The notes beneath the pieces are model-generated. The model was not told the origin of the DNA and did no database searches. It saw only the letters and a list, made by a program, of their open reading frames with translations. From Atrichornis clamosus (taxonomy: Eukaryota > Chordata > Aves > Passeriformes > Menuridae), in assembly GCA_013400975.1 (NCBI GenBank), contig WBMZ01012196.1, positions 1-64,000 on the forward strand: a stretch of 64,000 nt of DNA, given 5' to 3'. A program made the position numbers and the translations under genes. This document shows positions 32,759 through 45,700 of this stretch, piece by piece (position 1 is the stretch's first letter; every line of letters begins with the position of its first letter).

Positions 32759-35700
32759 CTAAAAGAGCAAAGGAAAGAGGAATTACCATGCCATGCTCTG
32801 TGTTCTGTTATTCTGGACCATCTCAGGGCATCTCAGCCATCAACCTTTGTTGAGGAAAGATTAATGTTAATGTTTATGTTAAAAAACCAAAACTACTGGT
32901 GGATTTTTTTGCTCAGATTTCGCCCTAAATTTGTGCAAGTGTTTGATCCTCAGCCCCTGCCTTTTATCCTCTTTTATAGAATCATCAAATGGCTTAGAAG
33001 GGACCTTAAAGATCATCTTGTTCCAACTCCTGCTCTTCCCCCAGAGGGTGCTGGGCACTGACCAGGCTCCCCAGGGAATGGGCACGGCCCCAAGGCTGCC
33101 AGAGCTCCAGGAGCCTTTGGACAACGCTCCCATGGATGCACAGGGTGGGATTGTTGGGGTGTCTGTGCAGGGCCAGGAGCTGGAATGGATGGTCCTGGTG
33201 GGCTCCTTCTCACTCAGGATATTCTCTAACAGAACTGTGGGTCACACAATACACACAGCAGGGAGTCTCTCACAGCTTCCAATGCCCTTCTCACCCATAA
33301 TCAAGGGCAGGGAGAGCAAATTCCCATTAAAAGTTGGGGGGGGAAAGGCTTAGAAAAACAGACTAACACCCTGGGACTCAAATTCTGTAAGTAAAACAAA
33401 ACCAGCTGACAGGCACTAAAGTCCACTGGGATAGCCTGGAATTGCCTGGGATCACATACCCAGTGAGCCAAGCTAACAAGCAATGTAAAAATTATTCCTG
33501 ACCCACTGAAGGCGATTATGCAGCAGGCAGAGGAGGTAGCATTGTGCCCAGCCAGAGGATGGCCAGAGGGGAGGATGCCGGGGCATTTTTGTGCCAGGGG
33601 CACACAGAGAGTGAAAACAACACTGGCTGGTGGAGGGCCTCAGTTGTGTGCCTTTTGGGAATACCTCCTCTTGCTCAGAAGGAAAAAACCCTTGGGACAC
33701 AGCAGGTGACACTGCTGAGTGGAACACAAGCCTTACAACTGCTTCAGGAAGAAAGCAGCAACTATGAGGCAGGAGGCCTCTGCCATGTCAGCGCCATGGA
33801 AATGAGCCTGTGACAGACCAACGAGCTCAGTCTGGTGCTGGACACTGCTGCACACAGCAGGTTTTGGGAGGCTGTCACCCCTCAGGGCACCAGCCAGCCC
33901 ATGAGCTTGTTAAGCTATTTCCCTGCCACTTGCGATGCAACACACCGTGTCCTGAGCCACTTCCACTGGATTTGCTGTGCCACGTGGCTGCGCATCACAG
34001 GAAGGCCCTTGGGGAAGTGCTCCTGCTGCAGCTCACTCCACCCCAAGGGTGCTGCCAGGGCAAGGAACCCCCAGCAGGAGGCAAAGGGGCTGTAGGGAAC
34101 TGAACGATGCAGAAAACCAACCGCTGCCTCCTTGGCCTTGAACTCCTTCTCGCGCTGCAGGCGGTACTGCTCGATCTCTGCCTGGGCTTCTTCCTTGGCC
34201 TGCTTCAGCCTCCGGTTCTTCCCTGTTCCCAAAGGACAAACCATGGGAAAGAAAGAAGAGAAAGCCCTCAGAGACTGTTTCCCCACTGCACAGCCAGCAA
34301 GCATCACAGTGTTTGCTCCTTCTGCAGGAACCATCAGCCAAGCCCCCTCCCAATGTTTGCTGATCTCAAGAGGGTCCCACCAAACCATGGCCACGGGCAC
34401 CAAGCCATAACCTTCCACCACTGAGCCATGGAGAAATTCTTGGAGCACGTGGATGCATCAAGCATCAAGGTCTGACCTTACTCACAGAATGAATCCAGAC
34501 TAGTTTGGATTGGAAGAGACCCTGAAGAGACCCTAAAGATCACCGTGTTCCACCCCCTGCCTTGGGCAAGGACACCTCCCACTATCCCAGGTTGCTCCAA
34601 GCCCCGTCCAACCTGGCCTTGGACACTTCCAGGGATGGGGCAGCCACAGCTTCTCTAGGCGACCTGTGCCAGGGCCTCCCCACCCTCACAGGAAAGAATC
34701 TCTTCCCAATATCCCATCGGACCCTGTGCTCTGTTATTTTCCCTTGTCCTGTCACTCTCTGCCCATAAAAGAAGCCCCTCTCCCTCCTTTTTAGGAGGGA
34801 GGCTCTTTAAGGTAGAGGAAGGGGCTCTGAGGTCTCCCTGGAGCCTTCTCTTCTCCAGGTGAACACCCCCAGCCTAGCTCCAGAGCAGAGGGGCTCCAGC
34901 CCTTGGAGCATCTCTGTGGCCTCCCCTGGACTCTCTCCAGCAGCTCCAGGTCCTCCCTGTGCTGGTCCCCAAGGATGGAGGCAACTCTGCAGGTGGGGTC
35001 TCACCTGAGTGGGGCAGAGGGGTAGAATCTCCCCCTCCCCTGCTGCCCACACTACTTTGGATGCAGCCCAGGATGTGTTTAGCCTTCTGGGCTGTCAAGC
35101 CCCTCATCCACCAGAACCCCTAAATCCTTCTCTGCAGGACTTCGCCCAATGACTTCTTCTCCCAGTCTGTTCCCACGTCTAGGATTGCCCCAACACATAT
35201 AAGTGTGCAGCTTCTGAGAGACCCCAAAAAAAAGTCCAGCAGAAAGAACATTAAATCTTAGCTTTGCCCCAGACCAGCTGTGAAACCAAGAAAACAAAAC
35301 TGGTCACTGCCCCTACTTCCCCTCCCGGACTTCCCACCACAGTCTCCTCTGCAAGATTACCATCACTGAAGTGAACTACAAAAATCTGCTTCTTGCAACA
35401 TTGTCAGGGGGCTGAACCACAAGCCAAGGCAGATGTATAAATACAGATAAACACACAGATGTATTTGTTTGAAGTAAGAAAGATTTGCAGAGTTGGGGAC
35501 CTTTGTAACCAGAATTTCTCTCGCTTAACAGGAAAAGCTAACCTGGATCCACAAGGAATAGCTCTATAAAACATCTCACCACCGATGGGGAAACACATTA
35601 TTTTCATCAAGAAAAAAAGAAGCTGAAAGTAGGAAGGACAAGGATGAGCACACACATGCCTCAAGTGACTCCCCTGCTGTGCAAAGGCCAGGTTCTGGTG

Positions 35701-36152
35701 GTGTTGTCCTGCAGGGAGCCAGGAGTCACCGAGCTCCGGAGCCCTGCGCTGGGCTCCGGCAGGAGGGTCCCAGTGCGGCTCCGACCCCTCACACAGCACG
35801 GAGCCTTCGAGGGAGCCTCCAGCGCTGCTCTCGCCGCGGGCCCCACCGTCCCCACCCCAACACGAGCAGCCCCGGAGCCTCACTAAGGAGCAGGGCTGGG
35901 GGGATCCCCACTCCCCGCTGCCCCACTGCCCCCAGGGCCCGGCCGCAAGGCCTGAGGCGGCCGCGCCGTGATAGGCCAGGCCGGGCCGGGCTGGGCCGTG
36001 CTAGGCCGAGTTCTCCCGCCACCTAAGCCCTCGCAGTGGACCTGGCGGAGCCGGGCCGTGCCGTACTCACGCTTGCGGGCCTCGGCCACCTTCTCCGCGG
36101 CGCGTTTCTCGGCCTGCAGCAGCTGCTGGATGCCCTGCGACTGGCTCGCCAT
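32585..36152 (-). CDS. ATP6V1G1: V-type proton ATPase subunit G 1, complete gene
   Basis: Subunit G pairs with subunit E to form the peripheral stalks that hold the catalytic V1 head of the vacuolar H+-ATPase against the membrane sector (family knowledge). Three coding exons (36152-36071, 34222-34122, 32758-32585) join in frame to 118 residues, the same length as human ATP6V1G1. The N-terminus [20 protein letters not shown] is the family signature. The middle, [20 protein letters not shown], is the charged helix that pairs with subunit E. The C-terminus ends [15 protein letters not shown]. The start codon sits in a perfect Kozak context (gccgccATGg). No frameshift or stop interrupts it, so it is intact and not a retrocopy. 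It lies head-out from WHRN and tail-to-head with TMEM268. Confidence 0.97.
32977..33045 (-). mobile_element. CR1 3' end, truncated
   Basis: Antisense CR1 tail atagaatcatcaaatgg, then ttagaagggaccttaaagat. It abuts a sense CR1 piece at about 33046. It lies in ATP6V1G1 intron 2. Confidence 0.85.
33046..33232 (+). mobile_element. CR1 3' end, SINE-tail subfamily
   Basis: Sense CR1 starts gagggtgctgggcactgac and ends cactcaggatattct. For its first 130 bases it is nearly identical to the reverse complement of 30148-29945. Confidence 0.85.
34122..34222 (-). CDS. ATP6V1G1: ATP6V1G1 coding exon 2
   Basis: The 101-bp exon follows the acceptor ...ttgggaacag and begins GG AAG AAC. It encodes the [18 protein letters not shown] helix and ends ...AAGGAGGCAGCG. 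Homology and phase force the donor to be GCG|gttggt at 34121, which departs from the consensus at +3 and +4. Confidence 0.95.
34482..35220 (-). mobile_element. CR1 LINE 3' fragment, longest in window
   Basis: Antisense CR1 runs from agactagtttggattggaag through gggatggggcagccacagc and ctccctgtgctggtcccc to tttggatgcagcccagga and beyond. It lies inside ATP6V1G1 intron 1. Internal stops show that it is not coding. Confidence 0.93.
36071..36152 (-). CDS. ATP6V1G1: ATP6V1G1 coding exon 1
   Basis: This exon holds 27 codons plus one base, starting MASQSQG and ending ...EARK + C. The donor is C|gtgagt at 36070, a strong match. The split arginine codon C|GG is completed by exon 2. Confidence 0.96.
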
Positions 36153-36200
36153 GGCGGCACCTCCGTCCGGCCGGGCCCGCGGCGACGTCGCTGCGTCACG

Positions 36201-36300
36201 CAAGCCACGCCCACACGGCACAGGCCACGCCCGCACGGCGCAGGCCACGCCCGCACGGCACAGACCACGCCCACATGGCACAGGCCACGCCCCCGTCGCG
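36201..36300. repeat. 20-bp tandem repeat with CCACGCCC core in ATP6V1G1 promoter
   Basis: Five exact-period copies start at 36201, 36221, 36241, 36261 and 36281. Each has the form cAGGCCACGCCCgCACGGca. The CCACGCCC core is kept in all five while the flanking bases vary. The array lies 49-148 bases upstream of the start codon. Confidence 0.93.
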
Positions 36301-36560
36301 CCCCCGAGGCATTGAGGGCCCCTCTGCGGGTCAGAAGCCCCGCCCATAACTCCACCCCCGCCGCGCTGCCCCGCCCACTCCCACGTCCCATTGCCTAAGA
36401 CGGGCATAGCCCCGCCTCCATCGCGGCTGGCCACGCCTCCGGACACGCCCCCACGCCGGAGGCACGGCTCGGCCTGCGGGAGCCACGCCCCCTGTCAGGC
36501 CCCGCCCCCTGTGCTTGTGAGGGGGCTCCAGACCGGGTCCCGGTCTGCTTCCATTTCCCG

Positions 36561-37502
36561 CTTCCCAGGCCGACGTTTCCATGTCCTTTCTGTGCCCCCC
36601 GCCACAAAATCCACTGAAACCTCTTGAGGAAAGCGATGATAGGCTTTATTTTTATTTATTCAGTGGTTTTTAATCGCTGGAAATGCGGGAATGGCAGGAC
36701 AAACAGTGACATGGGCACCCTGGATGCTTCGGTCCCTCCTGGGCTGTGGCGTCTCCTTCCCGACTGCGGGAATGTCATCCCAAGCACGGAGCCACTGGTG
36801 CACAGGGGAGTTTACAATTATCCAGGACTACCTTTTCCAAGGGTTCCCAGGGGAGTCAAGTGCCTCCCAACACCTCCCCCATATTTTGCCCCATCTCGCC
36901 CAACCCTCGTCCATCACATCCCGGGGGCGATTTAAAGCCCTGAGCGCAGCTCCTCCGAACACTTTCGAAGCATAAATTACAATTATTGTCAAATAATATC
37001 GCTCTGATGAAGCATCAGAGCCAGGACAGTGACTCATCGCTGCCGGGAGGTGCGGGGGGGTGCCGGTCCGCCTCCTCCATCCCCCGTGATGGAAGGGACA
37101 GGAGACAATGAATCAAATGTATATTTATAGTGCAGAATAGGAATTATGAGTGTTTTCAGGGTGACCTTCAGCTGGGCCCAGCGATTAACTAAATGGGCTT
37201 AGCGGGCCCATCCCTCCAGGGGGATATTTACTTCAGTAAAAGGAAGATAAAAGGAAAGATGGAGAGAAGAGCTCGGACCATAATTCTGGGTTTTGAAGGG
37301 ATGCTGGGATGGGGCACAGGGAGTCACTGGGAGCAAAAGGCTGAGCTGTGGCATCGACTGCTCCAACCAGCACCAGGCTGTGCTGGCAGAAGGGAAATCC
37401 AGGATATCTGGTCCTACATCATGTCCAAACATGGGGCAGGTCCGGCCAAGGGGACACAGCTCAGTTGCTCTGCTGGTTGTCAGTGAGCACAGGAAGGACA
37501 GA
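36561..37502. other. Intergenic flank upstream of ATP6V1G1
   Basis: Unique sequence. On the minus strand 36657-36633 reads several overlapping AATAAA-like words, but no gene leading into them was found. A G run (gcggggggg) lies near 37051. Confidence 0.5.
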
Positions 37503-37600
37503 AAATCATAGAACAGTTGGGGTTGGAAGGGACCTCATGTGGTTCCAACCCTCCCTGACACGCTGTCCCTATTCCAAAACACCCCACAGCCAAAAAACCT
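37503..37600 (-). mobile_element. CR1 LINE 3' end, short
   Basis: The tail relic aaaatcatagaacag is followed by ttggggttggaagggacct and tggttccaaccctccctg. Confidence 0.85.
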
Positions 37601-38099
37601 GGTGGGTTCAGCTGGCACCGATCCAGGCTCCTATACAACAGTAACAACCCAGAAATGATATTCTGCTCACGTGACCCCAAACCCAGGAAGCTCCTGCCCT
37701 CCTCTCACCTCAGACTAAAGCCACAAAATCATTAAACTCTCCCACTGACCCCCACAGCCCTCAGACGATGCCCCTCAGTCCCATTCCTACCTAGAAACCC
37801 ACCATCCTCATTAGCTGCTCCCATTTTTTCAGGAGTGTTCCCTGTTAATTAAATCACTTGAGCTGAACCCACAGATGACCCCACAGCAGGATGCTCTAAA
37901 GGGGATAGCAGGGATCAAACAGGGTTACCACGTAAGGACTCCAAAGTGGTCTGGCTCTGCCCTGAAGTCACAGCCAGCACTGGGGTGTTGTTTTCTCCTG
38001 GGTGATGGTGATTTTCAGACTCACAGCTTCTGTCTGTAAGGTGATGCCCTTTTCCGCCCCCAGAAATACTTTGCTCTGACCACACTAAATTTTCAGACA

Positions 38100-39760
38100 A
38101 AAATCCCTCCGAATTTCAGCTTTGGGCTGCTTAAAAAACATGTGATGAGTTTTCAGCAATTTCATGTTGACAGTTAACAAAGGAGACAATAACAGTTGGT
38201 ATTTAAAACAATCTTTTGCTTGGTTGGGATGCTTTCGAGTTTACTATTGCCCAAAAGCTAATTGAAACCTCATGGTGTGTGTCACATGAAACACATGTGA
38301 ATCCAAAAGCTGTTTGAACAACTTCCCCATTTACTTAATATTCGGAAAAATCACTTCTCGCTGGTTGCAAAAAACAAAAACAAACTAAAAGCCGTCATTT
38401 CAGATCCTCAGACTTGCACAGGTATAAATAAAAGCTGCTGGAACAGCTTTAATTCTACCAGCAATGAGTTTATAATTAATTAGCATCAGGAGTACTTCTG
38501 AATCTGGCTTTTATTCCCCCAGATTCATGGAACACGAGCTTGTCACTTGCTATTAGAGAAAGCAGCTATTGCTGACACTGATACTGGCATCCCCTTATTT
38601 GTCCAGCGCTGAGCAAAAGATGTCTCGGTATGATAAACTTGACTAATCCTAAATTTCATGCACCTCACATTCAATGGAGGCTGAAGGAAGGATATATTTA
38701 GAAGACTAAGGCTAGTCCTGCTCTCTAGGATGGAAACATAAATTGTTAAAATAAATAAATGAAAGCATTTTAATTTTTATAGCTGCTTCCACAGATCACA
38801 ATAATGAAAATTAAATTAAACACGCTTCTTAATTAATTTTCTTTCTTATTCCAAAAGCTTTTTTTATTTTCTTGCAAGCATTGAAGACTTCTATTCATTT
38901 TGGACCTGCGTCTTTCCTCTTTCTGCTTTTGTTCTGCGCTGGGTCACAACTCCAAGTGTGTGTCACATAGGTTCCTGAAATACCAGAAGATATTTCCAGA
39001 ATCAAGGAAAAAAAATTACAGCTTATCTTTGCTTTTCTTTTAGTTTCCATGCCCAGGAAACATGTGCCATGTCTTATGATCCTGCCATCATTAAGGATTC
39101 CCAGACATATTTGGTAGGAATGAGATTTTAAACACTGTGTCTGGCCTCTTTCCAGATCAGGTAATTACATTTTTCCTCTCTAAATTCCCTTGTACTTTCA
39201 ATTGGATGCGTTATTATCCTCATTCCCCAAGTTAAACTGTTATGCTGTGCTATTGTCTATTCATTTAAAGAGATTTTTTGATAACCCCTGGGAACTGAAC
39301 TGGTCTCTCTCTTCTGTGGTTTCATTCATTAACAGAAATCACTTTGAGGCATTGAGATGATGAAGCTGTTGGATGTTGATAAAAGGTCATTGTTCAATTA
39401 TCAAAAGATGATCAATCAATAATTATTAATTAGCATTCATATTTTGGAGGGATTTTTAAACGTATAAACAGAATGTTAGAAATCTAAGAACAGCATAACA
39501 GTAGAATTTACATAGAAAAATCAATTAAACCCTGAAGTGCAGAAGTTGGTGCCACTTGCCTGTACCTGATCTATGCCAAGAATTTGGCCCAAATATCCCA
39601 AAATGAGAAAGAAAGCTTCATTTATCATTTGGAGCTGCTCTGTGATCAAGAGCGATTTAAACCCTGGAGAAACTCAATTGCAGTGATGGAATTACACCAG
39701 AATGGACTTACATTTATATTGTAAGAATTGATTTTTTTAAAAGCAGTTTAAGAAGCCATA
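38100..39760. other. AT-rich repeat-poor block, no gene
   Basis: Some 1.6 kb lack CR1 sequence and any open frame of note, and are rich in taat/atta words (for example taattaattagcatc near 38473). It resembles non-coding DNA that resists insertion. No exon signal was found. Confidence 0.5.
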
Positions 39761-42700
39761 TTTCTGTGTCAGCTCTTGTTACCTTCCTTTGGGATAAGAG
39801 AGCTGCTCTGGGGGCTGCTTGGCTGTGCCAGTTCACATCACCCACCAGTCTCAGCTTCATATAAATCAGGATCTTTCCTAAGAGCCAAGGAAGCTCGAAG
39901 TTCTGTTTTTATATTCTTCTGTTGGGATGAAATGCCAGCAGACTTTATTAATTCCTTGTCTTCCCAAAGAAATCTCCATTCGTATTTCCTTGACATCTCC
40001 TGGCGTCCATCCTTAATCAGAGGTCAAGTGTGCTTTGCAAAGGATGTGTCTGGAAGGATTAATTCCCCGTGGGGCCTCCAAGTGACCAGCTGCTGGTGTG
40101 TCCAACACCTGTGAATCCCTTGGGATTCCTCCATCAGGGAACACCCTGTGTGGGCCAGCACGGACTCAGCCACATCCATACAGGGTACACCCTGTCTGGA
40201 CCAGGATTTTTAGATATGACAGCAAAACAAAGCAGGGCCTGCTATATGGTAATAAATGGGCAGCACCAAAGTTTTGGCTGCTGAAGACAACTGCCAGTTC
40301 TTCCTCAGCAAGAACCAGAGCGTTACTCCTGCTCCACTGGGAAGAAAAAACACACAAAATCTTGTTTTCCCTGCCATAAAAGATCTTCTGGCTTTTCAGT
40401 TCCGTCTTCTCTGCCCCAAATCACTGAGTAATGTCATTGCGTAGCATGGCACAGCCACTGCTGAATTCCAGTGATGGATGATACAATGCCTGTGTACGTA
40501 GCTTGTTTGGTGCTCGGAGCTGTTTGAGTAAATGACACACCACAGCAAAAGACTCATTATCAATATTACCTGGAAATATAAAAAACGTCTGAGGCCGCAG
40601 TTTAATTTGGATGCTTATCATAAGCTCGGGAGAAATGGAAATATGTGACAATAACAAAACACTGCAGCAGCGATGCCAGGCAGCTTCAAGCAGCTGATGT
40701 ATTTCTAGGCCACGGGGGAAGGAGCTGTGGGTGCTGGGGGATCCTTCTCAAACACTTGTTCAAACAAAAGCGATGCCGGGAAGCATCCAAGTGACAGTGT
40801 CTGGAGCTCCAGCAAATATCCCGCTGGCCTCTGGGGCCTGAGGAGATGTATAACAAGAGCTGCTGATGTGCAGCTCCCTCGTGGGACTGCTCACATCAGT
40901 CAGCTCCAGGGCTCCTGCCTGCTAAATGAAGCAGATTTTTCTCCATAAAGTCAGTGGAGCGATAGAGCCTTCGCTGCACGAGTTCAACCAAACGCTCCGA
41001 ATTTATCCCAGGAAGGTGAACTTCCCTCACGGCCAGCTCAGCAGAGTTTGGAGCCTGGAGTCAGGCGACAAATAGCTCCTCAAGGAAGGTTTTTCAGAGG
41101 TACGTAAGCACCTAGGCATGCAGATAGCTGCCTAGTGGAACTAATTTGTTTACAGCATTCATGGAGAAATCTTAATAACCAATTTCTGTATTTAGTCCAA
41201 ATGCCTTTGAAAATCCAAGCTCTACATCCCTGTGCTCACTGTCCCCATCCACTGCTGTGGGGCTACAGGAAAAAGCCAAAAATAAACTGACAGCCAGCAT
41301 GACCCTCCTGTGGTCCTGATATTGTCGAAATTATCCCAAAGGCTGCTGCCCTGCTTTGGCCACACTGCACACCCAGTTTTGGCTCTTAATTACACAGCTC
41401 ATTGCAGAATCAAGTCCACCCAGTTTACCTGAATTACCCCCTCATTCTCTCACTGCTCTCCCCTCCCCAAATCAAACCCCTGCTCCATCCCACTGGATTT
41501 CCATTGCGACTCGCCAGACAGCTCTCAGCTGCAGGGAAAAATAAAATCAATCTATTTTTCCACTACCTCATCCATCAGCTTCGTGCTCGGCCCGGCATCG
41601 AGCCCTGTGCTGGCAGGATGAGCTCCCCAGCAGTTGGCCACCCCCAAAGTAGCCCCGGGCCATTTGGTCACCGAGTTGCAGAGCTGCTGGAGCAGAGGCT
41701 GCAATGATCTGCCTGACTGTGCCACGGGCAGGGGCACAGGAGCAGAGTTTGGGATCCATGTAATGGAATTCCACGTCAGTGGGTTTGGGGATATTAATAG
41801 CGGGATTAACCTGAAACAACTGCGGTAACAAATTGATTATCAAGAACAATAAATCATCTTACACACCCAGGTAGCCCGGGGGTTTTTTTGCATTGCAAAG
41901 CCATGAGTCCGTGTACAGGACTGTAACAACCTCCAGCACGGAGCAATACCCAGGAAAAGGCCAACAAAAACATGATTAAACTATTTTGGGGAGGCAGAAG
42001 GCAGAGGAGGAGAAGGCTGCTGGATTTTACATCTCTAAGATGTGGACACTAGTAATTTTTTTCTACCTCTTCCCATCTCCACCTACTGACCAGTCCTTTC
42101 CAGAAGACTTCGGGAATGACTTTGCAGGGCCTGGAGCCGGGACAAGATGTGGCTGCTCTGGGCATGAAGGACATGGGCAGCAGTGTGGCTACTCCAGCAC
42201 CAAGCAATCCAGAGCCTGCAAGACACACTAGGAGGCTGAGGGAGCTCCTGCTCCTCCTGCATCCCGAAGCCCTGAGCTCCCTGGATTTGCTCATGCAGTT
42301 TTCCATACACAACCCTTGGAATGCGGAAGGGCTGCGCCTAAAGGCTCAGCCCCACTGGATCCAGCTGCCTTCCCACCACAGTAACAGGGATCCAACAGAG
42401 CCGTGAGGTTTGAAGGACATTAAAGTGCCACGTACCCAAATCCACTCCACGTAACCACAGCTGGAATCTGAACTCTCATCTCCTTGGAGGCACAAGTGAG
42501 TAACTCCTGCACCTGGACTGGAAGTCATGTGCTCACGACTCCTGATCCAGGTGGGAAACATTGAGTGAGCCCCAAGAAGGGCCCTGCTCACGCCCAAGGA
42601 GGTGAGTTATCCCTTGCCTTGGGGCAGGTTCATCAGCCATGGGCTGTGGCATTGCCGTGCACAAATCCACACCCCCGGAGCTGGAGAGGGAAAAATGATG

Positions 42701-45700
42701 TGCCTCAGCCTCTGAAGTGGGCTATTTATAACATCAAGGAACATTTCAGGGGATCATTTGAAAATTATCCACATGCACAGAAGCAAAAAACAGCATTTGG
42801 TTTGGGATTAGAGTCCTCTGCTACACCCAGTCCCCATCCACGTGCAGGGAGGCACCAGCAGGACTTAGAGCACACCAGTGCCAGGGCTCTTTTCACTTGC
42901 AGATATCTCCTGGGTGCTCTCAAGTGCAGTTCAGCTGTAGGAAGGTCCTCAGGTATTTCTACAGCTCAGAACATCCACGTCCCTTACACAAACTCTGATC
43001 TGCAGTGGGAATCAGCAGATCCCAGACCCTCCCCAGCCCTCTGGCTCTCCAGTGCATGAGGAATTTCATCACAGCTGTACCAAGGCTGAGAGTGGAGCAG
43101 GAGCTTTCACCGAGACAGGTGGGACAAGAAGTGCCAACTGTTAATAAGTCAAAGCAAGTCCATCCATCCAATTCAAATCTCTGGGACACAGCTCAGTGCC
43201 TTAATTGAGAATTATTCACAGCCAGTGACAAAAATTAGATCCAAGTCAAGGAGATCACTGAGACACCCAGGGATTGGACCAGTTGGTACCATGCAAGCTG
43301 CTGACCTGGATTAATATTGGCATCAGAGGAAAAACACCCACTGGGCTTGGAGTCTTAGTGGGAATTGCAACCAGGCTCCCCTGCGCCCCATTCACCACCT
43401 CCTTCTTCTCAGAAGGAGCCTTTTATAGAAACTTTTCTGGGCCAGGAGGAATCCAGAGAGGGATTGACAGACTGGGTGTCTCAAAGCCTGTCCCACTTGT
43501 GGTGGTGGTGGAGTCAGGGCTTGGAAAGCCTGGGATGCAGGTGGGAGAACTTGCATCTCTTCCAGCAGTGCTCCCAGAGGGGTGAGACTCACCCACCTCT
43601 CCCCTTCCCATTCCTGCTCTGCACGAAACACTGAGCTGATCCACACAGCTGCCATCCCCCAGTTCCCACTTTTCCGGGGAGCAGCCAGAAAATAAGAGAT
43701 AACAGTGGACAAGCTGCTGCTTTCCCAGGTAATTCACCCTGGGCAGTAAATCAGCTCCACGCTGCCAGTCGTGCTCTGCAGAGCCCCAGGCCAAGGTCAG
43801 AGTGAGCCCCAAGTGCTGCAGGAGCCTTGAATTCCCTGCCAGTGACACACGGAGAAGAGCCCATCAATATCCCATGCTAAACAGCCTTATATCCAACATC
43901 CTTATATCCAACATCCTTCTATCCAACTCACACCGATCCCATGCCCCACCTCTTGGTGCAGCCCAAAGTAGTCCCTTCGGAGCAGTCTCAAGCCCACCTG
44001 GCACCAGCAGCACAGCTCCTGCCTTCCTACGTTGGTTGTTCTGCCCATCACAAAATAAAACACAGTGAATTTGCAATAAAAAGGAAAAAAAAAACCACGT
44101 GGAGTTTCTTTTTGCCCTCTCATTCCGCCCCTGGGTAGGACTCTGGCAATGTCCACATTTCAGCTCCATGCCAGCCAGCCCCGCAATATCTTTGGGACTG
44201 GTTTTGCATTGTCCATCGCTCCGGGAAACCTGGTCATGCTGCTGTCATTGGTGCAGAAAACCACATTTATGATGGGTAAAAACACCTCTCCAATTCTGCT
44301 CCTAGTTTATTGGTATAGGTGGCCTAAATCCCGGGATTTTGCTCAAGAGGAATTCAGTTTGTCTATCTACAATTCTCCAGCAGATAAGATTCCAGGTGGC
44401 AGGCATGCACCTGCTACATCCACACGTGGAATTTTCTTCACCAACGGCCAGCTCAAGCTCCCTGGTGCTCCCCAACTCAAGGGAAAGCAGTGTGCTGGCA
44501 TTGCAGGGGTTTAGCTCCCAGTCATGTTTGTTTTCTGTGAGATTTCCCCCATTTCAATAAAGATGCCAGGCCTCAAACCCGAACATTTCACATCTGTAGG
44601 CTGTATATACACACATAACATCCCTTTCCTCCTCTCCCTCTAATTTAGAGAGCACGAGTAATTTGGGGCTGACACTCTGGATGGATTGCATCGAGCTAAA
44701 TGAGACACCTCATGCAGCCAGAGACATATTTCATTACAAAAAGCCCAGACTTCCCTGTTTCAATCCCTTTGCTGTGACTGATGGTTGGTATTTAAACAAG
44801 CACATAGCATTTTCTAAAGCATTTTATCCACTCTAATTAAAAACTAATATTTATAGAGCAAGACAGGTGTGCTGTACACCAGAAGGAAGTAACAGTCCCC
44901 ACTTTGCAGGTGGCTTTTTGCAATAACCAGCCCATAATCACTGCTAAACTGGAATAAGCACCATCGATTGCTGTCTCTAATAGAGGATATGATTTTAAAA
45001 GAGCTCACAACACGAGGCTGTTCAAGCTTATTGTATTTATTGATCAAGACTGTGAGGATTAGAATCACATGTGAAAACACCAGGTTATTCAGCAGATGTC
45101 GGCTATTCAAAAGGAGAAGCCGATACTGCCCAAATGGCATCAAACAAGGGCAGACGCTGCTGCGGAAAGGCTTTGTCACCATCCCATGGCTCCAGAGGGC
45201 AGTGGTGGGGAATCCACGGGCTGCTCCAGGCATCAGGAGCTGGCTCCTGACCTCTCCTGGGCAAAGAGCAGGGCAGCAAAAGCCAAGTCCCACACCTCAC
45301 CACTGGAAACAAGAGAGGAGGCAGCCCCTGTCTTCAGGTGCCTGCAGAGCAAAGCAAAAATATCAACCAACAGGTTGCTGGGCAGCAGCTCATCTAAATC
45401 AGAGGTCAAGAGTTTCCTCTTCAAAAGTGAACCTGGCTATTGGCAAACACCTCATTTTTATGCCGTTTTTAACTTGCCTCTTCTCATCCAGTGGCTGCTG
45501 CTGTTACAGCCCGGGTTCCAGAGCCGGAATGTGACAACACAGTTGTCAATAATCGCTCATCACCCATTTTTTGCGTACACGACCCTACAGCCTGGGCACA
45601 GCATCCCAGCTCCCCAGGGCATGAGGCTGCTGCTACAGCTCTGTTGGGAATTGTCTGAGAACAGCAAAAGGGAGCTGTTGTGCCAGGGAGGGCGAACGGG

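Larger units (their letters stand above)
35900..36560 (-). promoter_or_regulatory. ATP6V1G1: CpG-island promoter of ATP6V1G1
   Basis: This GC- and CpG-rich segment surrounds the ATP6V1G1 start codon. It holds many CACGCCC boxes (GGGCGTG on the minus strand), typical SP/KLF-type sites, and CRE-like words around 36183-36199 (gacgtc, tgcgtca). There is no TATA box at the expected distance. This fits the housekeeping expression of a V-ATPase subunit (inference). Confidence 0.8.

Noticed and set aside
36625..36665. Minus-strand poly(A) signal cluster of another gene upstream of ATP6V1G1
   Set aside because: Only overlapping A/T words (AATAAATAAAAATAAA); no exon upstream on that strand leads into it.
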